Assembly (NCBI GenBank): GCA_022511485.1
Contig: JAFLUJ010000073.1
Location: forward strand, 1-11,689
Direction of reading: 5' to 3'
Length of the DNA stretch: 11,689 bases
Source: Oscillospiraceae bacterium
Lineage (GTDB): Bacteria > Bacillota > Clostridia > Oscillospirales > Ruminococcaceae
Shown: positions 1-6,648 of the stretch, piece by piece
How positions within the stretch are numbered: the stretch's first letter is position 1
How the letters are laid out: the number at the start of each line of letters is the position of its first letter
Translations under genes and position numbers: made by a program
The notes under the pieces: generated by a model
Told to the model about the DNA's origin: nothing
What the model saw: the letters and a program-made list of their open reading frames with translations, nothing else
The model's database searches: none

Positions 1-324
1 TGTAACATCCGGATCAACTGCGAAGGGACATACTCCGCCAACTCCATGACCTATTCTTGCTTCAACTTCATCAGGAGTAAGCATTTTTGCCTTTGCTCCG
101 AATTTTGCCTTATATTTGGGATTATCGACCTTTGCATCACCTGCTGCAACGATAAGTATAGGTTTTTCAGATACCATAAAGGAAAGTGTTTTCGCGATCC
201 TGCATGGCTCACAATGTAAAGCTTCAGCAGCAAGCTGTACTGTTGCGCTGGAAACATCAAACTCCTGTATGCGATTTTCTATACCGTAACTTTTGAAATA
301 CTCTTTTACCTTTTCAATTGACAT
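1..324 (-). CDS. YbaK/EbsC-family aminoacyl-tRNA deacylase, C-terminus cut by window edge
   Basis: This is the first 108 residues of a protein whose 3' end lies outside the window. It reads MSIEKVKEYFKSYGIENRIQ at the start and fits the YbaK/EbsC fold, a family that hydrolyses mischarged aminoacyl-tRNA (for example Cys-tRNA-Pro) in the cytoplasm. Supporting motifs are RIAKTLSFM around residues 42-50, with the family's conserved Lys at 45, the core strand PILIVAAGDAKVD at 55-67, and GGVCPFAV near 96-103, which matches the glycine-rich loop of the family. The start at 324 has an AGGAGG at 333-338 with 8-nt spacing. The gene follows the DUF6483-like gene by 20 nt and is probably the distal cistron of the same operon. 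The exact tRNA substrate cannot be told from sequence. Two cysteines (38 and 41) next to the active-site region are an unremarkable extra. Confidence 0.85.
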   Translation of the reverse strand, partial: MSIEKVKEYFKSYGIENRIQEFDVSSATVQLAAEALHCEPCRIAKTLSFMVSEKPILIVAAGDAKVDNPKYKAKFGAKAKMLTPDEVEARIGHGVGGVCPFAVDPDVT

Positions 325-344
325 TTTATTTTCCTCCTCAGTCA

Positions 345-719
345 TTACAGGAAAAAATCGTCCATTCCCTCAATTTTATATTCTGAAAGTAAATGCCTGA
401 TACCGTCTTCGGTCTCGTCCCTGCTAAAATCATTAGCCTCTAAAAAAGCGTCATCCTTTTCGTTAAGGTACGAATAGAATACTATCCCGGTTAAAAGGTT
501 ATCCTTTGTTCTGTCCTCTATCAGCTCAAATAGTTCATTTTCCACCGCATTTATATTGCCGTCATCTATTTTTTTCAGCAAGTCTCCTGCAGTTTCCCTT
601 GAATTAGTGTATTCCAGCAGTTGGGATTCAGTAAATTCACTGTCAATGTTAAACAGCATCTTTACCAGAACTCTGATAAATTGATGTATCTGGCGCATGA
701 TATAGTCCTGCTCAAACAT
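345..719 (-). CDS. Small DUF6483-like protein of unknown function
   Basis: This is a 124-residue cytoplasmic acidic protein with no signal peptide and no membrane segment. The N-terminus MFEQDYIMRQIHQFIRVLVK resembles the Firmicute DUF6483 family as I remember it; I could not verify this by search. The rest is predicted helical. It is rich in Glu/Asp (for example NAVENELFELIEDR at about 57-70) and ends in an acidic-hydrophobic tail, EGMDDFFL. The start at 719 is preceded by AAGGAG with 6-nt spacing, 18 nt after the gpsA stop, so it is very likely cotranslated from the gpsA message. No catalytic motif is visible. The helical repeats might indicate a TPR-like or protein-binding role, but this is only a guess and I assign no function. 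Confidence 0.75.
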   Translation of the reverse strand: MFEQDYIMRQIHQFIRVLVKMLFNIDSEFTESQLLEYTNSRETAGDLLKKIDDGNINAVENELFELIEDRTKDNLLTGIVFYSYLNEKDDAFLEANDFSRDETEDGIRHLLSEYKIEGMDDFFL

Positions 720-737
720 ACTGTTCTCCTTGTAACT

Positions 738-1742
738 TTAATCTACCCAGATAGTCTCCGCCTCGTGACGTTTAGGTCTGCCCATAAGATTATTGAGCGC
801 TGTCTTGGGACTAAGACCGCTGAAAAGCACGTTATAACACTGCTCAGTGATGGGCATATCAACTCCCATTTTCTGAGCCAGAGCAAAAGCTGCCTTTGTA
901 CAGAGGTATCCTTCCACCGTACCGACCTGGTCAATGGCTTCCTCAGGGGATACTCCCTGCCCTATCAGCATACCAGCTCTGCGGTTGCGGCTGTGCATAC
1001 TTGTGCAGGTAACGATAAGATCGCCTATTCCTGTAAGTCCGGCAAAGGTCTCCGTTTTGCCTCCGAGAGCAACTCCCAGACGGGCAATTTCAGTGATTCC
1101 TCTTGTCATAAGGGCAGCCTTTGTGTTGTCTCCGAAGCCCATGCCGTCGCATATTCCTGCACACAGGGCTATAACATTTTTTAGAGAACCCCCCAGCTCA
1201 CAGCCTACCATATCATCGTTAATATAGATACGGAAAGTACTGTTGGACATGACCTCCTGAATATAATAGGAGTACTTCTTATTCTTTGAAGCTGCAACTA
1301 CCGTTGTAGGCATACCTAGGGCAATTTCTTCAGCATGGGAAGGACCGCTGAGAACAACTATAGGATTGTTTGGGATCTCTTCTTCAAGGACTTCGCTCAT
1401 TCTTTTAAGAGTGCTTTGCTCCAGACCCTTTCCTGTATTGACAACAACAGTTTCGGGAGCAAAATGAGGAGCTGCCTTTTCAGCGACCTCTCTTACCTTT
1501 CTTGTTGGTATGCCGAAAATTACGATCTCCGCGCCGCTTACACTGCTTATATCATCGGTGAGTGTGATTTCGCTGCTTATCTTTACTCCGGGAAGCTTCT
1601 GCTTGCTTTCGCCGTCCCGCTCAATATCTTCGATCTCCTGATGAAAAGCTGTCCAGACCGTCACCTCATGTCCGAAATTGTTAAGCATTACCGCAAGGCT
1701 CAGACCGAATCCGCCCATTCCAAGAATTGTAAACTTAGCCAT
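738..1742 (-). CDS. gpsA: NAD(P)H-dependent glycerol-3-phosphate dehydrogenase
   Basis: GpsA reduces dihydroxyacetone phosphate to sn-glycerol 3-phosphate, the backbone for phospholipids, in the cytoplasm. Visible motifs are the N-terminal Rossmann dinucleotide loop GMGGFG at residues 8-13, VVNTGKGLE at about 100-108, LSGPSHAEE at 131-139, GGSLKNVIAL with the catalytic-type Lys188, TGIGDLIVTC at 237-246 and SRNRRAG at 251-257. At 334 residues it is of normal family length. There are two in-frame ATGs. The upstream one (1746-1748) overlaps the plsY stop as ATGA but sits only 3 nt from GGAGG. The second (1740-1742) has 9-nt spacing and was chosen. Either way the gene is translationally coupled to plsY, and the two act in successive steps of phosphatidic acid synthesis. 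Confidence 0.95.
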   Translation of the reverse strand: MAKFTILGMGGFGLSLAVMLNNFGHEVTVWTAFHQEIEDIERDGESKQKLPGVKISSEITLTDDISSVSGAEIVIFGIPTRKVREVAEKAAPHFAPETVVVNTGKGLEQSTLKRMSEVLEEEIPNNPIVVLSGPSHAEEIALGMPTTVVAASKNKKYSYYIQEVMSNSTFRIYINDDMVGCELGGSLKNVIALCAGICDGMGFGDNTKAALMTRGITEIARLGVALGGKTETFAGLTGIGDLIVTCTSMHSRNRRAGMLIGQGVSPEEAIDQVGTVEGYLCTKAAFALAQKMGVDMPITEQCYNVLFSGLSPKTALNNLMGRPKRHEAETIWVD

Positions 1743-1744
1743 AT

Positions 1745-2437
1745 TCATTTTCCTCCGTTTCCATCTGTTTTCTTTTTAATGAACTTGTTTTCCGTACCTT
1801 CAATAAGACGTTTTATGTTGGTCTTATGCATATAGATAAGCATTATGCTTGTGACTGCAACAAGAGCAGTGTGTATCAGACAAAGCCGCAGTTCAAGAGC
1901 CTCAACATAATAGTGAAGCAGGAAGGTAAGTATCGGATAGAATACCGCCGAGGATATTGACGCAACAGATACATACTTTGAAATAAGAAGCACAATTGCA
2001 AAGAACGGAATAATTATTACAAACGTCCTCCAATCAATAACAATAAGTATTGAACTGGAAACAAGTATTCCCTTACCGCCACGGAATCCGTAATATATGG
2101 GAAATATATGTCCGAGAATAGCGAATATTCCGGCTATGTATCCCACCGTCTGATCGTCGAAGCCTCCCTCTCCCACTATAATGCGGAAAACAAGGATACT
2201 CAGAAGTACAGATACTATTCCCTTTGCAAGATCTCCTATAAGAGTAAACAGCGCAGGTATTTTTCCGTAACAGCGCAGAGTGTTGGTAAGTCCCGCATTC
2301 TTACTGCCATGCTCTCTTATATCTTCATGCTTTAAAAGACGCACCACAATTATTGAGGAGTTGCAGCTCCCCAGCAGATATGAAATAACAGCGGAAATAA
2401 CCCCCGCAATGATAAGATTTGTCATAATTATAATCAT
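1745..2437 (-). CDS. plsY: Acyl-phosphate glycerol-3-phosphate acyltransferase PlsY
   Basis: PlsY is an integral membrane enzyme that transfers an acyl group from acyl-phosphate (made by PlsX) to glycerol 3-phosphate, giving lysophosphatidic acid. The protein has 230 residues with several hydrophobic segments. The three family motifs are recognisable in divergent form: SYLLGSCNSSIIV near residues 19-31 (usual GSIPF region), REHGSKNAGLTNTLR at 41-55 (usual GSGNxGATN), and GHIFPIYYGFRGGKG at about 110-124. A positively charged C-terminal tail follows the last membrane segment. It lies 36 nt after der and overlaps the 5' end of gpsA, its metabolic partner. The start at 2437 is supported by an AAAGGAG at 2457-2463 only if the intervening hairpin is folded (see that entry). 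The alternative start is ATG at 2423-2425. Confidence 0.93.
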   Translation of the reverse strand: MIIIMTNLIIAGVISAVISYLLGSCNSSIIVVRLLKHEDIREHGSKNAGLTNTLRCYGKIPALFTLIGDLAKGIVSVLLSILVFRIIVGEGGFDDQTVGYIAGIFAILGHIFPIYYGFRGGKGILVSSSILIVIDWRTFVIIIPFFAIVLLISKYVSVASISSAVFYPILTFLLHYYVEALELRLCLIHTALVAVTSIMLIYMHKTNIKRLIEGTENKFIKKKTDGNGGK

Positions 2438-2463
2438 ACTCCCGCAGGGAGTACTGCTCCTTT
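2437..2463 (-). promoter_or_regulatory. plsY translation-initiation region with hairpin between Shine-Dalgarno and start codon
   Basis: Read on the minus strand, a strong Shine-Dalgarno AAAGGAG (2463-2457) is followed by CAG, then TACTCCC, loop TGC, and GGGAGTA, whose last A is the first base of the plsY ATG at 2437. The inverted repeat is exact. Linear Shine-Dalgarno-to-ATG spacing is 19 nt, too long. Folding ACTCCC onto GGGAGT leaves only 4 unpaired nucleotides plus the helix, bringing the two close together. Alternatively the internal GGGAG could act as a Shine-Dalgarno for the ATG at 2425 (13 nt). There is no U-run, so this is not a terminator. Confidence 0.6.
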
Positions 2464-2473
2464 CGTGACGTTA

Positions 2474-3805
2474 TCATTTATCATCATTTTTGCCCCGCTC
2501 ACGTATAATAAAGCGCACCGGAGTTCCTTCAAGACCGAAGGTCTGACGTATCTGATTTTCCAGATACCTCTGATAAGAGAAATGAAACAGATCAGCCCTA
2601 TTTACAAATGTAACAAACGTGGGAGGCTTTGTTGAAGGTTGTGTCATATAGTATATCTTGAGACGTCTTCCCTTATCGGATGGCGGCTGAACTCTTGTAG
2701 TAGCATACGCCAGAACATCGTTGAGCATACCTGTGGAAACTCTCATGCTGTTTTGTCTGAAAACATCATTTATCATATCGAAAAGCTTTTCCACACGCTG
2801 TCCCGTTTTCGCCGAAATAAATATAAAAGGAACATAGGACATAAAGCTGAAATCCTCTTTCAGCTTGATCCGGAACTCCTCCATTGTACCGGTGGACTTT
2901 TCAATAGCGTCCCACTTGTTTACGGCTATGATACACGCCTTACCCTGTTCATGAGCATATCCTGCAACCTTGGAATCCTGCTCGGTAAAGCCTACGGAAG
3001 CGTCTATCATTATCACGCACACATCGGAGCGGTCAACTGCCATATAAGCTCTCAGTACGCTGTAATGCTCAATCTTTTCCAGTACCTTTGACTTTCTTCG
3101 GATACCAGCCGTATCAATAAAAACGTATTTTCCATGTTCATTTTCCACTATCGTATCGGTGGCATCACGGGTAGTTCCTGCAATATCGGACACGATAACA
3201 CGTTCCTCGCCGGCAATACGGTTTATAAGAGAGGACTTTCCTACATTCGGCTTTCCGATGACTGCCACTTTAATGTAGTCCTCGTCATATTCCTCATCCG
3301 CTTCCTTGGGAAAATACTTAAAGATCTCGTCCAGCATATCTCCCGAGCCGTGACCGTGAGCTGCCGATATTGCAATGGGATCTCCTAAAGCAAGACTGTA
3401 AAACTCGTAAAACTCCGGAGGAGGATCTCCTATGGAGTCGCATTTGTTTACGCAGAGAACAATAGGCTTACCGCTTTTCCGAAGCATTTCAGCCACTTCA
3501 CTGTCTCCGGCTGTCACTCCCATACGAATATCCGTAAGGAAAACTATTACATCAGCCCTCTGTATAGCAAGCTCAGCCTGACGTCTCATCTGGGACAGGA
3601 TAACATCCTCGCTGTCCGGCTCGATACCTCCGGTGTCAACTACCATGAATTTTCTGTTTCTCCATTCACATTCAGAGTAGATCCTGTCACGGGTAACTCC
3701 CGGAGTATCCTCGACAATTGAAAGACGCTTACCCACAAGCTTGTTGAAAAGCGTGGATTTTCCTACGTTTGGTCTGCCGACCACTGCAACTATCGGTAAA
3801 GCCAT
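2474..3805 (-). CDS. der: Ribosome biogenesis GTPase Der (EngA)
   Basis: Der is an essential tandem GTPase that binds the 50S precursor and helps late large-subunit assembly. With the start at 3805 it has 443 residues, normal for the family. The first G domain shows GRPNVGKST (10-18), DTPGVTRD (33-40), DTGG (57-60) and NKCD (120-123). The second shows GKPNVGKSS (184-192), DIAGTTRD (207-214), DTAGIRRK (231-238) and NKWD (296-299). A KH-like C-terminal domain follows, with PTFVTFVNRADLFHFSYQRY at about 395-414. The frame is open upstream to 3889, but those 28 extra residues do not match the family and overlap the preceding gene. The ATG at 3803-3805 has AAAGGA about 10 nt upstream. It lies between the DUF512 gene and plsY on one transcript. 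Confidence 0.97.
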   Translation of the reverse strand: MALPIVAVVGRPNVGKSTLFNKLVGKRLSIVEDTPGVTRDRIYSECEWRNRKFMVVDTGGIEPDSEDVILSQMRRQAELAIQRADVIVFLTDIRMGVTAGDSEVAEMLRKSGKPIVLCVNKCDSIGDPPPEFYEFYSLALGDPIAISAAHGHGSGDMLDEIFKYFPKEADEEYDEDYIKVAVIGKPNVGKSSLINRIAGEERVIVSDIAGTTRDATDTIVENEHGKYVFIDTAGIRRKSKVLEKIEHYSVLRAYMAVDRSDVCVIMIDASVGFTEQDSKVAGYAHEQGKACIIAVNKWDAIEKSTGTMEEFRIKLKEDFSFMSYVPFIFISAKTGQRVEKLFDMINDVFRQNSMRVSTGMLNDVLAYATTRVQPPSDKGRRLKIYYMTQPSTKPPTFVTFVNRADLFHFSYQRYLENQIRQTFGLEGTPVRFIIRERGKNDDK

Positions 3806-3848
3806 ATTGCACCATTCCTTTCTTAGTAGTGTGGTTTGCGTCAAATTA

Positions 3849-5150
3849 TCAGTTTCCTGTAATAGCGTCAAAAAGATCAAATCCGTCATTTCTGATTATC
3901 CGTATTTTTATATCAAGCTCCTTTTCCAGTTCCGACACCGTATAGTCGTCAAGGAAAAGCTCGCTGTCTCTCATAAGCATATTTTCGGACAAAAGCAGGG
4001 TGTCTCCCAGTTGCTTGCCCTTTAACTGAGCCGCTAAGTCATGTCCCGTGATAAGTCCCGTTACAGTAATAGTCTCACCAAAAAAATCATTTCTTATCTT
4101 GTATACCCTGCAATTGATATTATTCCATCTTTGCATTGCTTTTTCAGCAAGTCTGCAAATATAGTCATGATCCAGCGCTCCTGTGGCTATAGATGTATTG
4201 CAGGACTTTATATCCTCGTCCTCTGCCATATCAAAGGCGCTGTCAAACTCGTCTATAAGAGAACGAAGCATACCCACACCATTTTCGTACTGAGCATAGT
4301 CCTCATAATATTCCCCGTCCGGAAGCTCCCGCTTTGCTGTAATATAAAATTCATCAGAGGGAAATACAAATCTTGTCCCATATTTTTCTAAAAAAGATTT
4401 CTGGAATCCCTCTATCATATCAATTGTTTTTTCTGCCCCATCTTTGTCAAAGGTCGTAAGAGGGTAAAGTCCCTCACGAAATTTCGTCAGACCAACGGGA
4501 ACAACGGCTATGCTTTGGATACTCGGCATGAGATCGCCTAAATCAGTGAGAGTTCGTTTAAGCTCCTCACCATCGTTTATGCCGGGACAAAGCACGATCT
4601 GGCAGTTTATCTGTATCCCTGCTTTAGCAAGCTGCCGGAGATAATCAAGCTTCTCCCCTGCAAAGCGATTGTTCATCATCATGCACCGAAGCTCCGGATT
4701 GGTGGTATGCACCGAAATATTTATGCTGAGCTTCATCTGAATGATCCTGTCAATGTCCTTTTGTTCAAGATTTGTGAGGGTAATATAATTTCCCTGTAAA
4801 AAGGAAAGTCTTGCATCATCATCCTTGAAGTAAATGGTCTCCCTCATACCGGGAGGATTCTGGTCAATAAAGCAGAAGATGCATTTATTATGGCAGCTTT
4901 GCTTGCTGTCCATAAGAAATGTCTCAAACTCCAGACCCAGATCGTCATACTCGCTTTTTTTAATGTTTATCTTATGGGATTTTCCTCCACGTTCAATAAC
5001 AAGCTCTGTACTATTTTCCGCAGAATAGTACATATAATCCAGAACATCGGAAATATCATTCCCGTTTACCGAGACCAGTATATCTCCCGCTTTTATATCT
5101 TTCCCCCATGCAGGAGAATCCTTCGCCACCGCTTTTATTTCAACCGACAT
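3849..5150 (-). CDS. DUF512 protein: PDZ domain plus radical-SAM-type iron-sulfur domain
   Basis: This is a 433-residue cytoplasmic protein with an N-terminal PDZ-like domain (about 3-65, KDSPAWGKDIKAGDILVSVN). It is followed by the radical SAM cysteine triad C86-x3-C90-x2-C93 in CHNKCIFCFIDQNPPGMRE, and by the conserved segment DDARLSFLQGNYITLTNL (111-128). The rest forms the DUF512 region, including VPVGLTKFREGLYPL in the middle. The family occurs widely in Clostridia next to der, as here, but its reaction is not known to me. The proximity suggests a link with ribosome assembly or RNA modification, which is inference only. The assigned ATG at 5150 has no good Shine-Dalgarno close by. A strong GGAAGGAG lies 32 nt upstream in front of a three-codon ORF. 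This appears to be the first gene of the operon running to the left edge. Confidence 0.9.
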   Translation of the reverse strand: MSVEIKAVAKDSPAWGKDIKAGDILVSVNGNDISDVLDYMYYSAENSTELVIERGGKSHKINIKKSEYDDLGLEFETFLMDSKQSCHNKCIFCFIDQNPPGMRETIYFKDDDARLSFLQGNYITLTNLEQKDIDRIIQMKLSINISVHTTNPELRCMMMNNRFAGEKLDYLRQLAKAGIQINCQIVLCPGINDGEELKRTLTDLGDLMPSIQSIAVVPVGLTKFREGLYPLTTFDKDGAEKTIDMIEGFQKSFLEKYGTRFVFPSDEFYITAKRELPDGEYYEDYAQYENGVGMLRSLIDEFDSAFDMAEDEDIKSCNTSIATGALDHDYICRLAEKAMQRWNNINCRVYKIRNDFFGETITVTGLITGHDLAAQLKGKQLGDTLLLSENMLMRDSELFLDDYTVSELEKELDIKIRIIRNDGFDLFDAITGN

Positions 5151-5166
5151 ATCAATGACAATACTC

Positions 5167-5190
5167 TCAATGGAGCATTATTCTCCTTCC
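5167..5190 (-). promoter_or_regulatory. Strong Shine-Dalgarno with minimal ORF (Met-Leu-His) upstream of the DUF512 gene
   Basis: On the minus strand GGAAGGAG (5190-5183) precedes ATG at 5178 with 4-nt spacing. The reading frame is ATG CTC CAT TGA and ends at 5167. The DUF512 start follows 16 nt later with only weak purine runs near it. The GGAG can also pair with CTCC (5175-5172), so the site could be masked. Translation by reinitiation is possible but not shown. Confidence 0.35.
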
Positions 5191-5223
5191 GCTCTAAATC
5201 AAGCACATATTTATACTATTCCC

Positions 5224-5292
5224 GCCAAAACCACAGGTTTTGGCAAGCTGCCTATTTCAGGCGGCTCAAAAATAGACAAAGTCTATTTTTGA
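5224..5292. repeat. Three consecutive hairpins, candidate interspersed repeat or MITE-like remnant
   Basis: Three inverted repeats stand almost end to end. GCCAAAACC (5224-5232) pairs with GGTTTTGGC (5236-5244) around loop ACA, 9 bp exact. GCTGCC (5247-5252) pairs with GGCGGC (5260-5265), 6 bp with one G-U. TCAAAAATAGAC (5266-5277) pairs with GTCTATTTTTGA (5281-5292) around loop AAA, 12 bp exact. The element fills the space between the rpmF terminator and the DUF512 leader. It codes for nothing visible and has no proper U-run, so a simple terminator does not explain it. A genome-wide repeat is the most likely reading. Confidence 0.55.
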
Positions 5293-5307
5293 TTTGGGAT
5301 TGGTATT

Positions 5308-5343
5308 AAAAAAGCCGGGGGAAGGATATATCCTCCTCCGGCT
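5308..5343 (-). terminator. Rho-independent terminator after rpmF
   Basis: On the minus strand a GC-rich stem starts with AGCCGGAGGA and closes with TCCCCCGGCT. It has about ten base pairs including one wobble, an AT-rich loop, and six T residues directly after (plus-strand A-run 5308-5313). It lies 15 nt beyond the rpmF stop and ends the yceD-rpmF transcript, separating it from the DUF512-der operon. Confidence 0.9.
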
Positions 5344-5357
5344 CCTTGAAAGCAAGC

Positions 5358-5540
5358 TTATACTTCTTTCTTAATAACTTCAACGCCCTTATAGTATCCG
5401 CAGTTCTTGCAAACCTTGTGAGGAGCAGTGAGAGCTCCACAGTGTGTGCATCTTGAAAATGCGGGAGCATCCAGCTTCCAGACAGCGGAACGTCTCTTGT
5501 CACGTCTTGCTTTAGATACCTTTCTCTTTGGTACTGCCAT
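5358..5540 (-). CDS. rpmF: 50S ribosomal protein L32
   Basis: L32 is a small zinc-ribbon protein of the large ribosomal subunit. The 60-residue sequence starts MAVPKRKVSKARRDKRRSAV, the typical basic N-terminus, and carries the four-cysteine zinc site C31-x2-C34 and C44-x2-C47 (CTHC and CKNC), so it is the zinc-binding form. The frame continues upstream through a GTG, but the ATG at 5538-5540 with AGGAGG 8 nt before it is the clear start. It follows yceD by 60 nt, as in many bacteria, and is followed by a strong terminator. Confidence 0.97.
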   Translation of the reverse strand: MAVPKRKVSKARRDKRRSAVWKLDAPAFSRCTHCGALTAPHKVCKNCGYYKGVEVIKKEV

Positions 5541-5600
5541 TACCGGCACCTCCTTATCCTGATAACCTTAGATCCTGTCATAACAAGTTCCGAAACCTGC

Positions 5601-6056
5601 CTACAGTCTTTTACAGTTACATTCGTTTTTATTCAAATCCGCTCCGCACATCGGACACAATCCAAGACAGTCCTCTTTACAAAGCATCTTTGTGGGAAGC
5701 TGTAACAGACAGTCCGTTATTGCAAGCTCGTCCATATCCAGCTTATCAGATTCCGTAATGATATACTCATCTCCATCATCGCTGTTATTCAGCTCCCGGA
5801 CGAGAATATGCTCAAAATCAAAGCTGTAATCACGGTCGAATCCAGTCAGACACCTGTCGCAGCAGGTATTCAGGGTAAACTCAGCGGTATATTCAAGCAT
5901 AACGATACCCGCGCGGTTTACAGCTGCACCTTTGATAGTTACAGGGCGGGAAAAACTATAGCCCTTGACCTCACTCAGTCTTTTAACATCAACCGAGCAG
6001 TCGATCTCCAATTTTTCGCCTATAGTATCATAAAGCCGCCTTAAGTCAATAACCAT
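5601..6056 (-). CDS. yceD: YceD/DUF177 family zinc-cysteine protein
   Basis: This 151-residue cytoplasmic protein belongs to the DUF177 family, almost always encoded before rpmF. The family is linked to 23S rRNA or large-subunit maturation, though its biochemical role is not settled. It starts MVIDLRRLYDTIGEK and has two cysteine clusters: CCDRC at 65-69, and the diagnostic C-terminal CKEDCLGLCPMCGADLNKNE starting at 126, with two more Cys at 146 and 148. Together these suggest metal binding. The ATG at 6054-6056 is preceded by GGGGTG with short spacing. An upstream in-frame TTG would add 7 residues that do not fit the family. The leader is short, since a perfect promoter lies just upstream. 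Confidence 0.92.
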   Translation of the reverse strand: MVIDLRRLYDTIGEKLEIDCSVDVKRLSEVKGYSFSRPVTIKGAAVNRAGIVMLEYTAEFTLNTCCDRCLTGFDRDYSFDFEHILVRELNNSDDGDEYIITESDKLDMDELAITDCLLQLPTKMLCKEDCLGLCPMCGADLNKNECNCKRL

Positions 6057-6082
6057 AGTGCACCCCAAACATAACAAAGATA

Positions 6083-6111
6083 ATTATAACACACCGTTTC
6101 CAATATGTCAA
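6083..6111 (-). promoter_or_regulatory. Consensus sigma-A promoter of yceD-rpmF
   Basis: On the minus strand TTGACA (6111-6106), a 17-nt spacer and TATAAT (6088-6083) form an exact consensus. Transcription should begin near 6076, about 20 nt before the yceD start. The promoter sits between the stop of the P-loop gene and yceD, so the ribosomal protein operon has its own high-level constitutive supply. Confidence 0.9.
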
Positions 6112-6126
6112 TACCTTTGATGGAAA

Positions 6127-6537
6127 TTATTTTACAGAATATTTGGAAACACTTTCCGGCAGATCTTCCAGATTAGCAGATACAGTAAATACTACCTCGA
6201 CATCGTCTGCTGTAAGCTTTTCAATCTTGTTGAGCATTGCTCCCAGAGCCTCGAAATCAGCTCCGCCAACCTTAAGGATCGAATCTACGAAGATTTCCTT
6301 TATATCATAGTTTCCTGCAACAAGACCTGCAACGAGACCGTAGAAAGCTTCAAATGAATAGATATTGTTAGCGTCTGTATCAACGATTCTTACAGAATGT
6401 GGAATGTCATATCTGAGTTTCTCACTCTTGTCTATGCACACAACATAACCCTGAGTTTCCTTAGCAGCCTTGTTGATCATATCGATCAGGACCTTGGTTT
6501 TTCCCGAGCCCTTAGTTCCTGTAATAATTTTTACCAT
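6127..6537 (-). CDS. Small P-loop NTPase-like protein, function unknown
   Basis: This is a 136-residue cytoplasmic protein. A Walker A loop, GTKGSGKT at residues 7-14, directly follows the first strand (MVKIIT). A Walker B-like strand, EIFVDS, lies at 81-86, and VEVVFTVSAN at 113-122 would be a later core strand. The size allows only one minimal P-loop domain with no partner domain. Similar small proteins in Clostridia are often loosely labelled ATP-binding or PilT-like; I cannot assign a reaction. The start at 6537 has GGAG with 7-nt spacing. It lies 111 nt after pgi with no obvious terminator between; that gap holds only a 5-bp hairpin (TGCAC/GTGCA, 6613-6628) and a weak TAATAT -10 candidate. 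Readthrough from pgi is therefore possible. Confidence 0.8.
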   Translation of the reverse strand: MVKIITGTKGSGKTKVLIDMINKAAKETQGYVVCIDKSEKLRYDIPHSVRIVDTDANNIYSFEAFYGLVAGLVAGNYDIKEIFVDSILKVGGADFEALGAMLNKIEKLTADDVEVVFTVSANLEDLPESVSKYSVK

Positions 6538-6648
6538 AAAAACACTCCGTTCTGCCGTTTCCGGCTTTTAATATTATTCCCCAAACATGGGTCATGAAAA
6601 CAAAGTCAATACTGCACAAAATCGTGCATAATACTAAAATGTACTGTC

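Noticed and set aside
621..1184. Plus-strand ORF of 187 codons antisense to gpsA
   Set aside because: It lies opposite the well-supported gpsA and DUF6483-like genes, has no ribosome binding site or family-like motifs, and reads as a low-complexity mirror of the coding strand.
1335..1835. Plus-strand ORF of 166 codons over gpsA and the plsY end
   Set aside because: Overlaps two conserved genes on the other strand; no domain.
2639..3091. Plus-strand ORF of 150 codons inside der
   Set aside because: Shadow of the second GTPase domain and KH-like region of Der.
3806..3889. 28-residue N-terminal extension of Der
   Set aside because: It overlaps the DUF512 gene end, and Der proteins begin at the MALPIVAVVGRPNVGKS position, which has its own ribosome binding site.
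5224..5292. Three-hairpin element considered as a terminator of the DUF512 operon or of a plus-strand gene
   Set aside because: No gene ends here on the plus strand, the DUF512 gene starts here on the minus strand, and no U-run follows the GC-containing stems. A separate clear terminator for rpmF is at 5308-5343.
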